This document shows, in pieces, positions 44,764 through 56,620 of a stretch of 64,000 bases of DNA. The position numbers were made by a program, and so were the translations under genes. The first letter of the stretch is position 1, and each line of letters begins with the position of its first letter. The stretch covers positions 60,990,031 to 61,054,030 of the forward strand of contig NC_059502.1 of the NCBI RefSeq assembly GCF_914767665.1, written 5' to 3'. The notes under the pieces are model-generated. The model was not told the DNA's origin, searched no databases, and worked only from the letters and a program-made list of their open reading frames with translations. The stretch is from Harmonia axyridis. Lineage: Eukaryota > Arthropoda > Insecta > Coleoptera > Coccinellidae.

Positions 44764-45705
44764 AAGAGGGGGTTTTTTTTTAGAGCTATAGAACTTTGAA
44801 TGGCAATAAAACAACGATGGATTATTCGATTGACATAAATTTTATTTATCCGCAAGATAATTTTGTGGCATTACATTTTAAATATGATTTCTGGCATATG
44901 ACCGCTACGGCTGACTCGGATGTAGACCAATCTGGACGTCCAATTTTCGATGACTTTTTCCAACATTTGTGGCCGTATATCGGCAATAACACGGCGAATG
45001 TTGTCTTCCAAATGGTCAAGGATTTGTGGCTTATCCGCATAGACCAATGACTTTACATAGCCCCACAGAAAGTAGACTAGCGGTGTTAAATCACAAGATC
45101 TTGGAGGCCAATTCACAGGTCCAAAACGTGGAATTAGGCGGTCACCAAACGTGTCTTTCAATAAATCGATTGTGGCACGAGCTGTGTGACATGTTGCGCC
45201 GTCTTGGTAGAACCACAGCTCCTGGACATCATGGTTGTTCAATTCAGGAATGAAAAAGTTAGTAATAATGGCTTCATACGGATCACCATTGACTGTAACG
45301 TTCTGGCCATCATCGTTTTTGAAGAAGTACGGACCAATGATTCCACCAGCCCATAAAGCGCACCAAACAGTCAGTTTTTCTGGATGTAACGGTGTTTCGA
45401 CATAAACTTGAGGATTAGCTTCACTCCAAATGCGGCAGTTTTGTTTATTGATGTAGTCATTCAACCAGAAATGCGCTTCATCGCTAAACAAAAAAAAAGG
45501 CGTAGTGCGCGATACGTATTCCGCACAGAACCATTATTTTCGAAATAAAATTGCACTATTTGCAATCGTTGTTCAGGCGTGAGTCTGTTCATGATGAATT
45601 GCCAAACCAAACTGAGAATAAATCACTTGACAGCTGTTAAATCGGTCGCCATTTTGAACAGTAATGCCAACTTGAAGTTATATACCTCGAAAAAAAAACA
45701 GCCGT
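44764..45705 (-). mobile_element. DD41D-type element, copy B, uninterrupted
   Basis: 942 bp between TA (44762-44763) and TA (45706-45707). Ends carry a T-run of eight or nine followed by AGAGCTATAGAAC or, at the other side complemented, CGAGGTATATAAC. Same central deletion as copies A and C. Confidence 0.92.
44871..45491 (-). pseudogene. DD41D transposase catalytic domain
   Basis: 206 codons opening at 45491 with MFSDEAHFWLNDYINKQNC (first Asp), VWCALWAGGIIGPYFF, LWFYQDGATCHTARAT (second Asp), NWPPRSCDLTPLVYFLWGYV and ending EIIFKM. The third catalytic Asp of PLD is Val in this copy, so the enzyme would be dead. Upstream, beyond a run of A/T encoding Phe/Leu, the N-terminal HTH piece resumes near 45520-45650, showing the shared deletion junction. 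Confidence 0.9.
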
Positions 45706-45709
45706 TATA

Positions 45710-46905
45710 TGTGCATATTCTGGGATTTTTCCAGACGGTGAAATTTATGGCATATATTTGTCCTTTGTTCTGGTGTAGTGGTCGTGAACTTCTTGATGTT
45801 TATGGAAGTTCTCCTTATTTTCGAAAGATGTACATAAGACACCATATTATGTAACATGACGGAGCTGTAAGTATACCATATTTTCTGAACAGTGGTTGAC
45901 AACTTGTAATTCGGTCAATACCGGCAATCAATCGAACAGCTTTTCTTTGCTTTAAGAAGATGCTGCCTGCCTGTGAAGATGCACCCTATAGGATAATGCT
46001 GTAGGTCATCCTTCCATGAAAATGTGCATGATATACAACGATTGCTTCGTTTTCGGTAAGTGTGTTCTTTATTTGCCTTATTGCGAACAATGCTGTGGAA
46101 AGTCTTTTTCCTAGACCGATCAAGTGATGTTCCCAGGTTAGATTCGCACCAATTGTTACCCCCAAGTAAGGAGATAGTGTCTGTACTGCGACGTTTCGTG
46201 GTGATTACTATCTCTTGTGTCTTGTCGGTATTGACCTTCATTCAATTTCCTTCGAACCATTCCACTGCGCCCTTTATTGTTGCTGCTGATTTCTCCTCGA
46301 GGACAATGTTAGTGGCAGCCCTGTTCAAGAATGTTGTATCATCGGCATATAGGATTTTATCATTCGCAACAACGTTATATACCAAGTGGTCAATATACAC
46401 TAAAAATAGAATAGGTCGAAGCACCGAGCCTTGAGGCACACCGAAGTTGGTTCTTTTTTTTACCGACAGTCTTTCCTCATAATCCACAATCTGATAACGA
46501 TCTTGTAGATAAGACCTAAGCAGGTTCAGTTTACATACTTCAACATACTTCAATTTAGACAAGAGCTCCTTTTGATCGGACACAATCAAATGCCTTTCTT
46601 GAGTTCATACAGGTCAAAGTCACCTCTTTAGAATCATCCAATGCCTACATCATGAACTCGACGATTTGCAAATGGGCAGTGGTTGTGGATTTTTCTCTGA
46701 TTTTTCGTGATACCATGCTGACGATCACTCAGGAAAGAGTTTTTTTCCAGGAACGATATCAATCGAGACTTGATGAGGATCTCGAATACTTTTGAGACAG
46801 CTGGCAGAATAGAGATTGGTCTATACTTTTCATATAGATCTTGGTGACCCTTCTTGTATACCGGAATTGAAACCGTTTTGAATGGTCTTGTTTCCTTTTT
46901 CATAA
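45710..46905 (-). pseudogene. Jockey/CR1-like LINE reverse transcriptase fragment
   Basis: From 46903: VSIPVYKKGHQDLYEKYRPI and VSKVFEILI (RT fingers), then a frame break; from 46589 the palm: GVPQGSVLRPILFLVYIDHL and ILYADDTTFLN (YADD at 46350-46339). Then LLGVTIGANLTWEHHL, ENEAIVVYHAHFHGRMTY and GASSQAGSIFLKQRKAVRLI in shifted frames (thumb and C-terminal region) as far as about 45715. Frameshifts near 46600 and 46240. No 3' tail is clear: the fragment meets DD41D copy B at 45707. Confidence 0.85.
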
Positions 46906-47823
46906 TGGACGTTGAAACTTTTCAGAATATTCTTTAATGTGAAATTTTGTTGTGTCTTTTGTCAAAATTTTTGTATATTTGTGTATATTGTAACACAAAC
47001 GAGAGAAGATCTTGGGAAGGAACAATCCATAATGAATATCTTCATTGATGAGAATTTTTCAAAGGAACTTATTTTATTTTTTCATGGTTGTGAGCTATAT
47101 TATTTCTGTTTGTTGGAAACCTATAGATGGAAAATTATGAGTGATACTAACACACCTTAAAGGAACTGAATGATCGAGAGGCTATAAAACCTTTCACCAA
47201 CTTCGATATTTCGTGTTTTTCCAGGACTAACGTCCATCTAATGCAAAAGCTCACGCAGGAGACTTCGAACGAATATTTATAGCAACGTTTACTCGACATG
47301 ATACGGATAGGAGATGCTGATCATGAAGTGAAGGTCTCCGTTAGTCTGAGGACTCCGAAGATATCTAACGAAATAAACTAGGAACTAGACCATTGTTCTC
47401 ATTTTCCATTGTCTTCGCTGATAGAGATTTACGAAAATGGGTCTTTGGGTAAATCACTACGATAATCATGTAATGTTAACTCCGCAATGCAAATAGAGTA
47501 GATTTTGTCATGATTTCTGCTGAATGGTATTGTACTACTGACAGTGGCGTCTCTTCAAAGTCCACCTGTCCACAAGTTCACTTGTTTGAATCCTGACTAG
47601 ATGAACCAATTCTGAACTTTTCCAAATCAAATCCTACCCTTAATCGCCGCACTTCATTGTTTAGTGTATAGGGTGATTCACCGCGAAGGTTCATAGGAAA
47701 CTCATCACTACGTCTTCCAGTTATGCTGGAAACGGACCACTACTTCCCCATTTCAATTGGACGTTCATGGTAATTATTACATCAGCTTATTTGATGACAA
47801 TTTTACCAATATGCCATAACTTG
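46906..47823. other. Intergenic, no recognisable feature
   Basis: An AGGGTGATTCACCGCGAAGG block at 47670 resembles a MITE tip, but I could not pair it convincingly. Confidence 0.4.
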
Positions 47824-48000
47824 GTTGAATGGCTACGTCGAAAAACAAAACTGCCGCATTTGGAGTGAAGCTAATCCTAAAGTGTATGTCGAAACACCGT
47901 TACATCCAGAAAAACTGACTGTTTGGTGCGCTTTATGGGCTGGTGGAATCATTGGTCCGTATTTCTTCAAAAACGATGATGGCCAGAACGTTACAGTTAT
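47824..48000 (+). pseudogene. DD41D transposase fragment (copy E)
   Basis: About 59 codons: WLNGYVEKQNCRIWSEANPK, VETPLHPEKLTVWCALWAGG and YFFKNDDGQNVTV, closely matching copies A-C, cut off on both sides without TIRs. It lacks the catalytic blocks. Its left edge is just after the first Asp block. Confidence 0.88.
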
Positions 48001-48362
48001 TGAAAACTAGTCTAAAATTATTACATTATGGGTAAACCATATTTGTCGTGCAGAATTGTTTCATTCAAGATGTTTTCCTACGAGAAATGTTACTTTAAAG
48101 AAATGCCATTCTCCAACTTCGACACCCTGTATCTCGAAAACTAATCATAGGATTGAGTTCGATCCATAGACTTTTTTTCATGCAAATTAATCGGTGACAA
48201 TTATTCCATGAGGCTGTTGCCTGGTCCTAAGTCAAATACGAGTATTTTGTGAAGAGAAGGTGCGATGAGAAGAAAAACTGAAAAAAAAAATCAAACTTTA
48301 AAACCCTGCGTCTCGAAAACAAAACGTTTGCTGGTCCGTGTTTCTTGGAATGATCCTCGGAG
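48001..48362. other. Spacer, no recognisable feature
   Basis: Contains two ACCCTG(T/C)(A/G)TCTCGAAAAC blocks (48123, 48302) that resemble MITE tips; not assigned. Confidence 0.35.
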
Positions 48363-48833
48363 TAATGAAAATAGATAGGGGGAGCATGTGTCATTTTCAG
48401 TAAGCAAATTTTGTCGCCAACATGAACTATCAAATTTGACATGAAGCGAGCGGGAATGAAAACATATCAGTGATACCATATTTCAATCAATTCGCGAGTT
48501 TCTCCACAAAGACCGCACTTCTCATGTAACACAGTGTATCAACGTTTCATATTGACTCAAATTATATTGAAATAAATACCTATATATATATATATATATC
48601 AGAAATTCAGAAAACAAATTTCAAGCGCGCCAAACGACGTGTAACAACTGATGACACTATAGGAGAGCAAAAGTTGCCAAACCTTGGATTTCAGCAAGTA
48701 TATACAGAAAAAATGAATATTCTGCTTATTATAAATTCGACAATTAGGAAAAATATCGGATTCCAAATATTCAAATTTGCATATTTAATCGAGAATCACT
48801 CAAATAAATATATTTCATTCAATAATAATATAT

Positions 48834-50068
48834 TCTAAAACAAGTTGCAGAATGGACTCCTATTCCAACACGAATGCGAAATTCGTTGGAACGCATGAAT
48901 TGCCTTCTGCAACGAGTATTAGACGATATTTTCTCTTTTTCAGTCAAGTTTTGTGAAATATTCTCGAAATTCAATGAAAAAGTCAGATTAACTCAGATCT
49001 TCTTTTGGTTTGAGTTCCGGAATTTACATTACCTTCGCCTCTAATTTCATTTCTCCTATTTTCTGCTGTTGTCTGATCGGGAGGCTTTCCTCCCTACTTC
49101 ATGTCACTTTTTCTTCTATCTAGTTCTTTGAAAGAGGTATTTCCTCTTATCGGTCTTTCTTACTTTAATTTGTATTATCTTTCTTAATTCCTTATTCTCG
49201 TGCTCTTTCACCGTTTCTATTGTCTTCTTTCTTTGTTTATTGACTATTTCTTCCATAGTTTCATTTTTCATGTCTTATTACTGAATTTAGTGTTCTTTGC
49301 AATTGATCATTATTATTGTCCTTCGTATTGTACCAGGTAACTCCTGCAGACGCAATGCCTGGTATTAGCACTATTTTTATTATCTTCAGCTTGTTTTCTA
49401 AAGAAAGTTTACTTCTAGGGTTGAGCAATGGGTACAATCTGCAGTGCAATTGCCTTGTCTTTTTTCTGTTTTATTCTATCTTTTTGTTAAAATTCATTCT
49501 TTCATCCTGTAATACTTCCAGGTATTTTGCTTCCTTCTTCCATTCTATCGTCTGGTTTTCTATTTTGACGTTTCATGCTCTCCCTTTCTTTACTATTGTT
49601 ACTCCGAAGTAGATTGCAACTATTTTCGATGTGTTCACTTTGAATCTCCATTTCTTGAAGTATTCCATCAGTAAAGTCAGATCAAATATCCTAGTGAATT
49701 TTGTTCGTATCTAGGACGTTGTACGAAAATTGACAGATTACGGAATTGGAATATGAATCGTTTATTTCGATTTTGAAATAATTTGTAATTACGCATTAAA
49801 TTCGGGAATTATGTCTGACCCAATCGATTTAACACCACCAGAATTAAGAGAAATTGCGAATAATGTTGGAAATCATTTCACTATCTCCAAATTATATTAT
49901 ATTGGCAATTATTGACGTTTGTTGAAATTTGATTGGATTGGAAGTCGGTATAGACAACTACAAAATGAAAAATATAACTGAAAACGTTGCTGTAATGAGT
50001 TCATTATTGCACTGTCTTTAGAACTGCAATGAACTCATTACGATACTGAAATAGAGAAAATTTACTTT
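48834..50068. mobile_element. Compound insertion inside MITE A copy 2
   Basis: Edges carry related inverted motifs: CTTTTTCAG after GATATTTTCT near 48940, and ACTGAAATAGAGAAAAT near 50050. The left end has a hairpin (CGTTGGAACGCATGAATTGCC / its partner near 48860). The right end has TGTAATGAGTTCATT paired with AATGAACTCATTACG (49993-50041). Between them is a LINE fragment on the minus strand. Element class unknown. Confidence 0.6.
49080..49690 (-). pseudogene. LINE reverse transcriptase thumb/C-terminal fragment
   Basis: In broken frames: LMEYFKKWRFKVNTSK (post-YADD palm), IEWKKEAKYLEVLQDE, then the open stretch 49449-49261 LHCRLYPLLNPRSKLS, LENKLKIIKIVLIPGIASAG and QLQRTLNSVIRHEK. It matches the Jockey-type segment (L.PL….S.LS..NKL.IYK…RP…YA..VW). 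No catalytic block remains. Confidence 0.75.
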
Positions 50069-50180
50069 CATAACGATATAGTAAAATTGTGGATTTGAAA
50101 ATATATCACAATCCGACAACGTAATCTAACCATGTTGGGACATTTAAAAATTGCAAATACTCCTTCATCTATGTTTATTA

Positions 50181-50695
50181 CTCTACAGAATGATACAAGG
50201 AATCTGTCATTTTTGTTTGTACCTTCAAATAAGGAACACCCTGTATATCTTGAAAAAATGATATAAACGCGGACTATATAATATGTATTTTATTGCCAAA
50301 TATCATGGAAGACGCCACTGCGTCTGGCGACATAGAGCGGGGTGAGCCGAGGATCCTCGTGCTGTACTTGGTCTGTGGTGATGGTCGAGGTCACCGAAGT
50401 GCAGGCAGTGCGAGTTTCAATGGTAGATCTGTGAATGTCACGACGCTCGGTCACGCTGTCGACCTGGCCCATTCGGCCAGAACACGACTAAACTTCAATG
50501 GCCGCTGAGGGATAATTCAATTGTTGCCAAGAATTTATCATTGGTGCACCTCGAGGAATAACATATTTGGACCTAGAAGATTTCCCGTTGGTTATGGTGA
50601 AGAGCGTGATTTGAGATGATGGAGGTGGTTGGACCCTTCTGCCATTGTGACATATGTCATCGAAGATATGTTGACAATTTGTTTTCAGGAAGATT
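50181..50695. other. Spacer with a GC-rich block (50290-50520)
   Basis: 50290-50520 is clearly GC-richer than its flanks and open on both strands (71 codons plus, 60 codons minus), but neither translation is recognisable. Might be a captured or decayed gene fragment. Confidence 0.35.
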
Positions 50696-50697
50696 TA

Positions 50698-51634
50698 ACG
50701 GGTGTTTTTTTTCGAGGTATACAACTTTAAGTTGGCATTACTGTTCAAGATGACGACCGATTTAACAGCTGTCAAGTGGTTTATTCTCAGTTTGGTTTGG
50801 CAATTCATCATAAATAGACTCACACCTGAACAATGCTTGCAAATAGTGCAATTCTATTTCGAAAATAATGGTTCTGTGCGGAATACGTATCGCGCACTAC
50901 GTCCATTTTATTTTCTTTAGCGATGAAGCACACTTCTGGTTGAATGGCTACTTCAACAAACAAAACTGCCGCATTTGGAGTGAAGCTAATACTCAAGTTT
51001 ATGTCGAAACACCGTTACATCCAGAAAAACTGACTGTTTGGTGCGCTTTATGGGCTGGTGGAATCATTGGTCCGTACTTCTTCAAAAATGATGATGGCCA
51101 GAACGTTACAGTCAATGGTGATCAGTATAGAGCCATGATTACTAACTTTTTCATTCCTGAATTGAACAACCATGATGCCCAGGAGCTGTGGTTCCAACAA
51201 GACGGCGCAACATGTCACACAGCTCGTGCCACAATCGATTTATTGAAAGACACGTTTGGTGACCGCCTAATTTCACGTTTCGGACCTGTGAATTGGCCTC
51301 CAAGATCTTGTGATTTAACATCGCTAGACTACTTTCTAGGGGTTACGTAAAGTCATTGGTCTATGCGGATAAGCAACAGACCCTTGACCATTTGGAAGAC
51401 AACAGTCCCCGTGTTATTGCTGATATACGGCCACAAATGTTGTAAAATGTAATCGAAAATTGGACGTCCAGATATGACTACATCCGAGCCAGCCGTGGCG
51501 GTCATATGCCAGAAATCATATTTAAAATGTAATGCCACAAGATTATCTTACGGATAAATAGACTTCATGTCATGAATGATTCATCGTTGTTTTATTGCAA
51601 TTTAAAGTTCTATAGCCCTAAAAAAAACATCCTT
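50698..51634 (+). mobile_element. DD41D-type element, copy C, uninterrupted
   Basis: 937 bp, TA at 50696-50697 and 51635-51636. Left end ACGGGTGTTTTTTTTCGAGG; right end complemented AAGGATGTTTTTTTTAGGGC. Best copy for reading the deletion junction because HTH and catalytic parts are almost continuous. Confidence 0.92.
50750..51533 (+). pseudogene. DD41D transposase with precise central deletion
   Basis: ATG at 50750: MTTDLTAVKWFILSLVWQF, NRLTPEQCLQIVQFYFENNG (first HTH helix region), VRNTYRALRPF, then FFSDEAHFWLNGYFNKQNC, the first Asp block, after a few T-rich codons and a frameshift near 50900. The catalytic part continues through LWFQQDGATCHTARAT and CDLTSLDYFLG. A one-base loss after that frameshifts the end (the EIIFKM terminus lies in another frame at about 51515-51530). 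Family members known to me have about 100 residues (second HTH and linker) between RALRPF and the first Asp; all are missing. The position before a TA-flanked end shows it moved in this deleted form. Confidence 0.88.
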
Positions 51635-51636
51635 TA

Positions 51637-52849
51637 TAAAATACATGGTGTGGAGACTTTGTCGTGAAGCTATCAAAAGTGGTGGATGACTACTTAAATT
51701 TTGGCCGATAGATGTCGGATTCTGAGAATTTATTGCATTCGCCATTTGAACTCTGCATGTAGATGTATAGTTCTTTCAATCTTACTTGAACGCTTGTACA
51801 GATAATCGTTTGATCTCCATGGGTGCACACTTTTAAAACTCTAGATTAAAAAATAACAATTATGCGATTGTATTGAGCTCTGATGTCGATTCTTCGATAA
51901 TTCGCTATATGAATAGCTTTTGTTGTCTAAACATTAATGCTACTTTGTTATTCCACTATGTTTCATTTCGATTTTTCTTTATTCTCGATCTATAATATAC
52001 TAGCAAGGAACATTATCAACTATAGATGCATCTATAAACGCACGGAAATATTTCAGATAAACTTGAAAATTTGTTGTCTGAAGATGAAGCAAACTTGTGG
52101 AAATTATATTGGTTAATCTCACCCAGTCGTTTCCGTATGGTGATCCTTACGATGCGAAATAATTTTCTGCGGAATGCGACCTATCATTACCGACTTCAAA
52201 TTAACAGGAGGAATAGGTTTGATCGCCAAATCATCAGTTGTTTTCAAATTGTCCACAATATTTTGCCAAACTGTATCGTCATTATAAACCTCTCTTATTT
52301 TCTCGATTAGTGCAGAATCCTTAGTCGATGTTTGATTGAAATTTCATAAACCACTCCTTATAATTCCTTAAAGCAGTTCTATGAGTATTGATGCTATGTA
52401 GAATATCAGCACAACTCCTAGCAATAGCAAATTTCCACGTGGTAGCACCTGTACCACTTCAAGCAATGAAAGTGACCAAATCGACACATACTATTTCCGT
52501 AGACGATCAACATGCATACTGGGATTCATTCAAAAGGACTGGTAAGATAATACATTCCCTGCTCCCTAATAAATTTCTGGGAATTAAGAAAACCCTTGTT
52601 CATTAGAAATATTCTGACCTACTTCAAGAAACTTGGAATATTCTTCATCCTCCGAGTAAAAAGAGAAAATCATTCCCACAACGAACTCAACCGGGTACAA
52701 ATGCTCATTTCTTTAATCCCCCTACAAACCGCAGTGGATTATGCGAATCATAAGTGAGATAATTACGAAGTTAAAGAACAAGCGACCTACGAGAAGCTTT
52801 CCCTTAACGGATTGAATTTCTTGTTTAGGTATTTTTTTTTCTGTTTCTC
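51637..52849. other. Intergenic, no recognisable feature
   Basis: Short open frames (52071-52310, 52388-52606) lack recognised domains. A block around 52450-52530 vaguely resembles 53065-53180 (ACCAAATCG, CACAT, AGACGAT), perhaps an old duplication. Confidence 0.4.
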
Positions 52850-53048
52850 TTCTTTACTGTAATTTCTTTGTGTGAATTCTTGAGAAAAGACAACCAAACA
52901 CCGTTGGGTCTGAGAGTAGTCATAAGACTACTGAGTTTCGTATTAACGAAACTTCGCATCGGCTTGGTTTAACTTATAACTCATTTTGTTTATATGTCTG
53001 TATACATTTTTTCCAAATGGAAATAAAGACGATTTATTATTATTTTAT
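52850..53048 (+). mobile_element. Probable LINE 3' UTR with AATAAA and TTA-repeat tail
   Basis: T-rich start, a structured-looking stretch (CATAAGACTACTGAGTTTCG), then AATAAAGACG followed by ATTTATTATTATTTTA. It looks like a LINE 3' end with polyadenylation signal and simple tail. No coding part is present, so the assignment is tentative. Confidence 0.4.
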
Positions 53049-53989
53049 GCCTCATGAAAGTACCAAATCGGTCCCAGCGGAACGTGGACTATTTTAGCCA
53101 ATAGAAACAACCAAATCGGCACATTCTGGTTCTAGAGACGATTGACTAAATATCGGGGTTTCTTTTACAGTACTATCAGGCCATAAATGTATTAAATAAA
53201 TACCCGAATTTTCTGAAAAATTTTTGAAGAATCGTATCATCAGTACTCTTCATCTAGATTCTAGACTAGATACACTAACTAATAACAGTCTCAGTATATA
53301 CCTATAAACAGTTCTGTAGCTACGTATAATCACAAAAAATATAACTATATGAATATTAATTTTTTACATAGTTAATGAAATTGATGAATATGAGTAAATG
53401 GCGCAAAGGAAGGGTCCATTACTGATTATTTTCAATAGTCTGGAATAGGAATCCCGTTGTTTTACCACCCTGAATTTCAGACGGTCATATTTAAACGGCA
53501 ACACTGAGAGATCTAAACAGTTTTGACAGGTAATAAGCACTTAGCAATTTGTAGCATTATTTATTCGCGATCAAATTGCATCTAAAATTGCGTAGTATCT
53601 TATGAATATTGAACGTTAACGTATTCTCTGGATTATTTTCAGTGTTTATCGATATTTTTAAATCTTCTTCTCTGTTAATTCTCTGGTGGATTCGACAGGG
53701 CGGTACTAGAAGTGTGAGTGTGAATTCAACATAATATTATTTCTAGCTGTTTTCTTCCTTCGGGACACCCGTAACTCTAGGCCATAATAAAACTGAAATT
53801 CTTTACTATCAACTCATTTTCAGCCCAACAGAATTAAACATCATAGTCAATGAAAAACAGTAATACAATCCCTGTTCTTTATTAGATTAAGTACGCTAGG
53901 AGATCTCCTAACAAATTCGCTGAAATAGCCGTCAAAACTGCTGGCATCAAGCAACTGAAAGCATAAATAGAAGATTGATACAAAGAGAC
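53049..53989. other. Intergenic, no recognisable feature
   Basis: AT-rich. The minus-strand open frame 53847-54083 is antisense to Jockey ORF1 remnants. Confidence 0.4.
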
Positions 53990-55110
53990 GATTATATATT
54001 TTTCGATGAAGAGGATAAAGATCCCACATCAAGCAGATGCAAGACTGCAGCGGCCCAGAAGGAAAATTTACCAGAAGATGCAACTAAAACTGTAAAAGAA
54101 TCAGTAACCTTTGCTCAAACCTTACAATGATCTTGAAAGGACTTCTGAGCAGATACTCATTTCCAGAAAGATGCGTATGAGGGGAGTCAAATATATCCAA
54201 GCGACAATAGTGTAGCACAATCCCCAGATAATCAACTGAAAATCACCAGATTTCTGAAATTCAATACCAAAGCAAAAGAAAACAAAACGAAAGATTTCAC
54301 TAGCAAACAGGAGTACAGTGAAACACCCAAGATTACTAAAATCCCAATGATGAAAACTGCTGAAGTACTAAAAGAAATAAAAAAAACTTGAAAAATGAAT
54401 AATAGAAGCCTACCAGGAAAACCCCAATCGAATCAACATGATGAAACTCAAAGAGCAACAAAATAAATAGAAAACTCAGTAGAAGCTACGAAATTTCGAC
54501 TGAAAAAAGAATGTTCCAGGGAAAACGAATTACAAACTTCAAGTTACAGTAGATGATCAGAAAAGAAATAGCAGTGCTAACCAATACAGCCAATGAGAAC
54601 AGAATACTTTCCAAAAATATGATAATTAGCGGGAATATTTGTATTCAATAAGATTCCACAAAACTTCAAGTCTGTAAGTCTACTGTCACTACTTGAAAAA
54701 ATAGTTTAGGGAGTCATTACAACAAGAGCAAATGATGCAACGTAAACACTGAATCTGATACCATCGAAGTAATTTGGATTCAGAAGAGATCTTTCTACAG
54801 AACTTCAACTATTGAGGCTTACTGAATATATTTCAAAAGGATTTCAGAACAAACAAACCATATGATTAGGGCTACTAAATGTTGAGATAGTGTTGGACCC
54901 AATTTGGTACGATGAACTTGACAACAAGATGAGTATGACAACAATACTACCAAAAACTGCAAGATTACAATAAAGCAGAGAAATTTCTACTTCAAAATAA
55001 TGTAGAAGTAGAAGCAGGAATGTCCGAAGGTTCAGGGTTTAGTAGTCGTACATCAACGAACATACATCATATACAGAAGACAACAAAAAGCACTAAAGAA
55101 TATAGACGAA
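53990..55110 (+). pseudogene. Jockey LINE remnant (ORF1 scraps and reverse transcriptase)
   Basis: Decayed plus-strand coding sequence. 53990-54580: Lys/Glu-rich scraps such as FFDEEDKDPTSSRCK and VKESVTFAQTLQ, compatible with a Jockey gag. 54640-54960: SVSLLSLLEKIV, LNLIPSK, FGFRRDLSTELQLLRLTEYI, QNKQTI and LGLLNVEIVLDPIWYDEL, aligned with the Jockey RT block in which relatives read FGFR..HST..QL.R..E and LDVEKAFD.VWH. The catalytic Asp block reads NVEIVLDP. 55010: EAGMSEGSGFSS, from GVPQGSVLSP. No YADD found. Very old. Confidence 0.75.
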
Positions 55111-56196
55111 TGATTCATTAAGATTACGTAAATAAGAGTGTGATAAGTTAGGATTAACAATACATTTCCCAATATTATTTTTTTTTATATGATCATTCGA
55201 ACAAAATACAAGAGAGATAAAAGTCCTAATCTGGTAACTTGACTAACTAAGACTTGTAACCATGGCGACCTTTCAAAATTAAGATGTGGCTTTTTGTTTC
55301 TGAAATTGATCAGGATTTCATAAAAGAAAAACCTATCCTTTACAGAGACTGTGATTTCTGAGTACCTCCCTGTGTTAGAAGCCCATGGCGACGTTAATTC
55401 TTTCAATATTGGAAAAATCAGGAGTTTTCTGGAAAATCGAAGGCACGGGACTGCTTTAAAGTAAGTATTTGAATTATCTCATGGAACGTGTAAGATAAGA
55501 TTTAATGAGCTAGGGTTAAATTTATTACCAGCCCATTTCAATTCGATATAAATAATTTATTGCATGAATAATAGCTGTGCGAAATGAAGCTTAAAATCGC
55601 TTTTTATCGACTAATCTTCTATTCTCGCATGTTGATCCTGGACTATTGCGCGCAAGCTGTCTTAACCTCAATTTGCAGTAATTCTAGAAAATTGATCTTG
55701 ATTCTTTTGAAAATATCGCTCTTCAAATTCGTCACGTAATTATATCTTGCTTACTCGTCCACTTCATGTAGCTACCAACTCTTCAGATAATTGAATGAAA
55801 AAACATCGTTTTGAATCCTTCGTCTGAAATTCCTCTTGGCTCAGTAATTAAGCAATATATGCCACCTTTGTTTCACCCTGTAGTAATTATGATGTAGTGC
55901 TTCACCTGACCTGTTTCAGTTTTGTCATAATTATATTCTATGTGTGATAAATTTCGAAATAAATGTTATTATTATCATCCTACGATATTTTGCCATCAGA
56001 TAAAAATGTTATTTCCACTGTTTACTATTCAATAGTCCAATTTTTCAATAAGTTGGATGAAAACTGAAGGAAAAACTTTATATGATGAATTCAATAGTCC
56101 AATTTTTCAATAAGTTGGATAAAAACTGAAGGAAAAACTTTATATGATGAATTTTTGACCATAAGAAGCATCAGACCTACCTTGCCCGAAAAAATA
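55111..56196. other. Intergenic; holds a 62-bp tandem repeat
   Basis: No coding feature recognised. A tandem repeat lies at its right end (56027-56150). Confidence 0.4.
56027..56150. repeat. Two-unit 62-bp tandem repeat
   Basis: ATTCAATAGTCCAATTTTTC begins at 56027 and again at 56089; the units differ at a single position (GGATGAAAA versus GGATAAAAA). Confidence 0.92.
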
Positions 56197-56198
56197 TG

Positions 56199-56620
56199 AA
56201 GCATGTTTTTTTAGAGCAATAGAACTTTAAATTGCAATAAAACAAGGATGGATTGACATGAATTTTATTTATCCGCAAGATAACCTTGTGATATACATTT
56301 TAAATATGATTTCTGGCATATGACCGCCACGGCTGGCTCGGATGTAGTCCAATCTGGACGTCCAATTTTCGATGACTTTTTCCAACATTTGTGGCCGTAT
56401 ATCGGCAATAACACGGCGAATGTTGTCTTCCAAATGGTCAAGGGTTTGTGACTTATCCGCATAGACCAATGACTTTACATAGCCCCACAGAAAGTAGTCT
56501 AGCGGTGTTAAATCACAAGATCTTGGAGGCCAATTCACAGGTCCAAAACGTGAAATTAGGCGGTCACCAAACGTGTCTTTCTATAAATCGATTGTGGCAC
56601 GAGCTGTGTGACATGTTGCG
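56199..56620 (-). mobile_element. DD41D-type element, copy D, truncated
   Basis: The 3' end (CATGTTTTTTTAGAGCAATAG) is present at the left. The body matches copies A-C until about 56620, where it breaks off in the QDGATCHTA block. It encodes NWPPRSCDLTPLDYFLWGYV and VIENWTSRLDYIRASRGGHM, so the third Asp is retained and the second is at the broken edge. The remaining 5' half is absent. Confidence 0.9.

Larger units (their letters stand above)
48365..50178. mobile_element. MITE family A, copy 2, split by a 1.2-kb insertion
   Basis: TA at 48363-48364 and 50179-50180. The left part 48365-48833 and right part about 50069-50178 together align with copy 1 (3683-4253): GCCAAACGACG, GCAAAAGTTGCCAAACCTT, TATCGGATTCCAAATATTC, then AAAATTGTGGATTTGAAAAT, CACAATCCGA and the CATCTATGTTTAT end. 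A short (TA)n expansion lies at about 48581-48598. The block 48834-50068 is foreign. Confidence 0.87.
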
